Assembly (NCBI RefSeq): GCF_000186865.1
Contig: NW_008705580.1
Coordinates: forward strand, 505,495 to 518,532
Reading direction: 5' to 3'
Source: Aureococcus anophagefferens
Taxonomy: Eukaryota; Sar; Pelagophyceae; Pelagomonadales; Pelagomonadaceae
DNA: 13,038 nt
Shown: in pieces, positions 11,201 to 13,038 of the stretch
Position numbering within the stretch: the stretch's first letter is position 1
Layout: each line of letters starts with the position of its first letter
Translations under genes and position numbers: made by a program
The notes under the pieces: generated by a model
The model's input: only the letters and a program-made list of their open reading frames with translations
Told to the model about the DNA's origin: nothing
Database searches by the model: none

Positions 11201-11902
11201 CGGGGACATGAATTCAGGGCACTCACTACATTGCGATATGGAAGTATCAAAATATCCGTGTCTTCGAGATTTGGAAACATCATGAAGTCTTACCTTTCGC
11301 ACAGGCACTTGCGCTTCAAGTCCAGCCTGGATCCATAAATACTAGCGTCTCAAAATGGGACCCTGTTCTCATGTCTTCGTGGCTGGCACGTATTGCCCTA
11401 GGTTCAGTAGCTTTGTTGCAATGTAATTTTGACCACGCGTGTGATATCCTTAAACATATTTGCAAAGAGGCCAGTTTTGAGCATCGCTTCTTGCCCGCCT
11501 GGCTTCCGTGTGAGGCTATAGCGGCCCTAGCCTGGGCAAATTACGCCACAGCAATTATTGGAATTGACTCCACAAGGGACCAACACGAGGTGGTCCCTCT
11601 TCTTGGCTCAAGCCTAAGGCAGCTCCCATGTTACTCGCTATTGCATCAGCAACTCGCCAGCTGCCTGTTGCGCGAGGGGAATTTCTCCCACGCCATGTGC
11701 GCAATGCACTGCGCATTGTGCTTTTGATTTACATTAGCAAGTCCTGTCCCTTGTGGGCTACCTCGAGGGTGCGGACATGCGACTCTCTCGAGAATCCAGC
11801 CTGAATGCTGTGCTCTGCTTCTTCTATCCTAATCGCGGGCATACACCGACTCTTCGTGCTACTTTTAGACTGCCCCAGACTCGCTTTTCCACCACCATTT
11901 AG
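5210..11902 (+). CDS. Giant tetratricopeptide-repeat (TPR) protein, ten proposed exons
   Basis: Proposed exons: 5210-7490, 7536-8017, 8089-8233, 8290-9649, 9705-9905, 9963-10301, 10342-10612, 10653-11243, 11305-11696 and 11800-11902. Their sum is divisible by three and predicts 2,054 residues. Residues 1-425 are Ser/Pro/acidic and low-complexity, ending in a basic Ala/Arg helix (about 355-383). Thereafter TPR-type helix pairs dominate, for example YEGGYWQHCVLACSAI, CFDGAEVEATEAINL, LLLATCYAHRGDW, RARAYAGLGHSAAAL, NRAVLFFQLGKNTVEAL, YNRGICYAMASDFWSA, RGLIYFHLGHWTKSA and ASCLLREGNFSHA. Such arrays are scaffolds; no catalytic motif is seen. A disordered N-terminus plus a long TPR tail resembles the ciliary TTC6 group, but that is only an impression. 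The start is the first ATG after an in-frame TAA (5189); an upstream exon is possible. The 3' end is uncertain. It is divergent to TOR. Confidence 0.8.
7491..7535 (+). other. Intron 1 of TPR gene (boundaries uncertain)
   Basis: An in-frame TGA (7514-7516) interrupts a TPR that continues in the same frame, so the removed length must be a multiple of three. GTAGTT...TAG gives 45 nt. Alternatives are 7494-7535 (42 nt), 7500-7535 (36 nt), 7508-7531 (24 nt) and 7454-7531 (78 nt). All join into TPR-like sequence ending RILFSTNCFDGAE. Confidence 0.5.
8018..8088 (+). other. Intron 2 of TPR gene, 71 nt
   Basis: GTATGC donor and ATTATAG acceptor, phase 0. Removing it skips an in-frame TGA and restores the TPR: KAQV joins to AIASPSDLRARLLLATCYA. 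A CTGAAT branch-like site lies at about 8049-8054. Confidence 0.8.
8234..8289 (+). other. Intron 3 of TPR gene, 56 nt
   Basis: GTATTG donor and GTTAG acceptor, phase 1. It contains an in-frame TGA of the upstream frame. Splicing joins LHRLR to GYSTSRLGRLATMHVAAN, a good TPR helix. Confidence 0.8.
9650..9704 (+). other. Intron 4 of TPR gene, 55 nt
   Basis: GTGCGT donor and TCTAG acceptor, phase 2. An in-frame TAG (9657-9659) lies inside. The join gives LALALYNRGICYAMASDF, an excellent TPR helix A. CTGAGA at about 9675 may be the branch site. Confidence 0.85.
9906..9962 (+). other. Intron 5 of TPR gene, 57 nt
   Basis: GTTCGT donor and CTCAG acceptor, phase 2. It carries consecutive in-frame stops TGA TAA (about 9925-9930). 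Joining gives QVLASALLNRTIVGAWN followed by DVDEALAVELGLGK, again TPR-like. Confidence 0.7.
10302..10341 (+). other. Intron 6 of TPR gene, 40 nt
   Basis: GTATTA donor and GTCAG acceptor, phase 2, joining the RGLIYFHLGHWTKSA repeat to YVQVLALARKTLTFDQLA. A donor at 10293 (GTCTGT, 49 nt) keeps the same frame and is the alternative. Confidence 0.65.
10613..10652 (+). other. Intron 7 of TPR gene, 40 nt
   Basis: GTCATT donor and ACCAG acceptor, phase 0, with a clear CTGAC branch-type motif (about 10631-10635). An in-frame TGA sits just inside. The join gives DEALSHS then VAFVAKQALLHGI, a continuous TPR. Confidence 0.75.
11244..11304 (+). other. Intron 8 of TPR gene, 61 nt
   Basis: GTATCA donor and CGCACAG acceptor, phase 0. 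The upstream frame would otherwise stop at TGA 11283-11285. The join reads HCDME then ALALQVQPGSIN, matching the end of a TPR helix B and its proline. Confidence 0.8.
11697..11799 (+). other. Intron 9 of TPR gene, 103 nt (tentative)
   Basis: GTGCGC donor and ATCCAG acceptor, phase 2. The join reads REGNFSHAI then LNAVLCFFYPN, a well-formed TPR helix B with the expected proline. The intron is longer than the others. The in-frame alternative without splicing ends at TGA 11725-11727 and is also TPR-like up to the stop. Confidence 0.5.
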
Positions 11903-11926
11903 AATGGACCGGTGCAAGGCTCATAG

Positions 11927-12055
11927 CTTGCGTTTGAGTCCCGTGACAGCTACGAACGGCCAAGGCGCGACCTGGACTATTTTACGGCACAACATAATCA
12001 CCCTGAGCTTACTCTCATCTGGACTAGCTCCCTATTCCGGACCCCAAGGTTTCCC
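11927..12055 (+). other. Possible extra C-terminal exon of the TPR gene
   Basis: Between stops TAG 11924-11926 and TAG 12056-12058 a frame reads ESRDSYERPRRDLDYFTAQ and then HPELTLIWTSSLF. The composition looks coding and resembles a TPR helix B. I found no short GT...AG pair that links it cleanly in frame to the exon ending near 11902, so it is offered as a possibility only. Confidence 0.25.
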
Positions 12056-12305
12056 TAGCCACAAGGCGAGCGGGACCTGACTGGCAAAGTGGACTGAAAT
12101 TGCCTTTACGGCGGTAATATATATTTCCGGTAACGAGCTAGTGAGATAGATCACCTAATTAGTGAAGCGCTCCAACCATTGGAAGAGTCTAATGATTTTG
12201 ATGGGCCACCTTGAGACTGCAATCGCCCAACTTGATCATATGAGTAGAGTGGCTGTGGATAAGCCGTCGCCGATTATCGATGGTTTACTCTGGTGGATCC
12301 TGCTC

Positions 12306-12442
12306 GCCGAGGTGGCCGCGCATCCCAAGCGTGGTTCGTTGGCCTCCGCTCAGGGCATTTATAATCAATGGGGCCCGACTTCTCCTTTGTCTTCCTTAAA
12401 TTATCAGCCTAATGGGGGCCACGAAAGGCCAAGCGGACGGAT
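12306..12442 (+). repeat. Diverged duplication, copy A
   Basis: This copy begins GCCGAGGTGGCCGCG and ends at ACGAAAGGCCAAGCGGACGG. It aligns along its length, with substitutions and small indels, to 12681-12836. The duplication is direct and old. Confidence 0.6.
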
Positions 12443-12490
12443 GTCCACACGCCGAGCTTCCTTTCTGAATATGATATCTCGGAGAGCAGC

Positions 12491-12504
12491 GATACTATAG
12501 TATC
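12491..12504. repeat. 14-bp perfect palindrome
   Basis: GATACTATAGTATC reads identically on both strands. It lies between the two copies of the diverged duplication. Function is unknown; it could be a dyad binding site or chance. Confidence 0.7.
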
Positions 12505-12560
12505 ATCATCCAGCCAAATGTAACTGCTGGCTGTGGTGGTCCTCGCCCAGCTCGCCGCTT

Positions 12561-12574
12561 CCCCGGGCCCCGGG
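12561..12574. repeat. Tandem CCCCGGG x2
   Basis: Two adjacent CCCCGGG heptamers sit in a locally GC-rich patch between the copies of the duplication. No function can be inferred. Confidence 0.6.
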
Positions 12575-12680
12575 ATGGCGCGGCTTATTTTTTGAGCCCG
12601 CCCACCACCCTCCTTCGGCACTGGCACGGATGAAGCACCCCCCCTGCCGCAGTGCCCTACCCTCCTCCGTCCGAGTCCCT

Positions 12681-12836
12681 GCTGAGGTGGCTGCGCCATC
12701 CAAGCGCAGTCCGCCGGCCTTCATTCTGGCATTCTCAATTCAATCGAGCTCAGCCTCCCTTCGAGGGGGGAGTTTAAGTGGCTTCCTTTAGCTTCAGGCT
12801 TGAGGGAGATACGAAAGGTCAAGTGGACGGAAATTG
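12681..12836 (+). repeat. Diverged duplication, copy B
   Basis: This copy begins GCTGAGGTGGCTGCG and ends ACGAAAGGTCAAGTGGACGG then AAATTG. It matches copy A at both ends and more loosely in the middle. Its last 16 bases, AAGTGGACGGAAATTG, recur with one change at 12087-12102, outside copy A. Confidence 0.6.
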
Positions 12837-12897
12837 TACAGAAGGTATCAAACAAATCTTGCACTATCGGCCGTTGCACCGCTAGCGAACGCTCGTG

Positions 12898-13038
12898 ATG
12901 GGTGGAAAGCGTCGTGAGTTGCTAGAGCGGGCTGAGGAACTCATCAAGAGTTACAACCCGAAGCGAACCACCTTGGAATCGCATGCGACGGAATTCCTTG
13001 CAGGGAACAAAACAGAAGCCGACGCTGCCTTTCTTAGG
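12898..13038 (+). CDS. Start of an unidentified gene, truncated by the window
   Basis: An ORF opens with ATG at 12898, shortly after an in-frame TAG at 12883, and stays open to the right edge (47 residues). It begins MGGKRRELLERAEELI and continues with a charged, helix-forming sequence including KSYNPKRTTLESHATEFL. The heptad-like spacing of Leu/Ala suggests a coiled-coil or helical start. I do not recognise the family. It is tandem to the TPR gene, about 1 kb downstream and on the same strand. Chance openness of 47 codons is possible, but the composition and the start context make a real N-terminal exon more likely. Confidence 0.5.
   Translation, partial: MGGKRRELLERAEELIKSYNPKRTTLESHATEFLAGNKTEADAAFLR

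Larger units (their letters stand above)
11903..12897. other. Region without a convincing complete gene
   Basis: About 1 kb between the proposed TPR stop and the next ORF. It holds short open stretches only, one of which (11927-12055) could be a further exon. It also holds the two copies of a diverged duplication, a 14-bp palindrome and a GC-rich patch. No transposase, reverse transcriptase or other mobile-element protein is recognisable. Confidence 0.6.

Noticed and set aside
5210..11902. Alternative genetic code (TGA/TAG as sense) to explain interrupted frames
   Set aside because: Most gaps also change frame, and GT...AG removal fixes both frame and stops, so splicing explains them better.
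12083..12096. tRNA/SINE-type A-box (TGGCAAAGTGG)
   Set aside because: No matching B-box or cloverleaf follows at the right distance.
12162..12500. 112-codon plus-strand ORF
   Set aside because: It starts at GTG, runs into the repeat copy A and shows no family resemblance; probably chance, though the segment LETAIAQLDHMSRVA is faintly TPR-like.
1..13038. CRISPR arrays, prokaryotic operons, defence systems, rRNA or tRNA genes
   Set aside because: No regularly spaced repeats, operon-like gene packing or RNA-gene hallmarks were found; the window is eukaryotic.

Overview
The window is eukaryotic nuclear DNA. Two long protein genes are transcribed divergently from a shared intergenic region of about 1 kb. 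They are followed by a repeat-bearing stretch and the first codons of a third gene. The plus-strand gene only reads through if short GT...AG introns are removed. Eight of the nine proposed introns are 40-71 nt and one is 103 nt. Introns of this size, one with a CTGAC branch-like motif, suggest a fungus or fungus-like protist. I cannot name the species.

Positions 1-4175, minus strand: the 5' part of a TOR (target of rapamycin) gene. About 1,370 residues of N-terminal HEAT-repeat solenoid are visible. The FAT, FRB and kinase parts lie beyond the left edge. The protein is very divergent, but several blocks align in order with mTOR, ending at an unmistakable DW-x-EW-x-RR block near position 200. 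There is one reading-frame break between about 1665 and 1732. It is either a 55-nt intron or a one-base frame problem.

Positions 4176-5209: intergenic, presumably carrying both promoters. It holds TAG/GTA-rich and GAGA/GATA simple repeats, a cluster of strong inverted repeats (4836-4979) and a 13-bp direct repeat close to the plus-strand gene.

Positions 5210 to about 11902, plus strand: one large tetratricopeptide-repeat (TPR) gene of ten proposed exons. The exon phases close exactly, giving 6,165 coding nt and 2,054 residues. The N-terminal 425 or so residues are acidic, Ser/Pro-rich and disordered, followed by a basic Ala/Arg helix. The rest is divergent TPR units, many of them split by introns.

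Positions 11903-12897: no convincing complete gene. There is a possible extra C-terminal exon (11927-12055), a diverged 140-150 bp duplication (12306-12442 and 12681-12836) and a 14-bp palindrome. At 12898 a new plus-strand ORF begins and runs off the right edge.

I see no prokaryotic-type system, CRISPR array, tRNA, rRNA or intact mobile element. The most interesting points are the extreme divergence of the TOR solenoid, its frame break, the intron-split TPR giant and the hairpin cluster between the two genes. No functional link between TOR and the TPR gene can be shown from the sequence.
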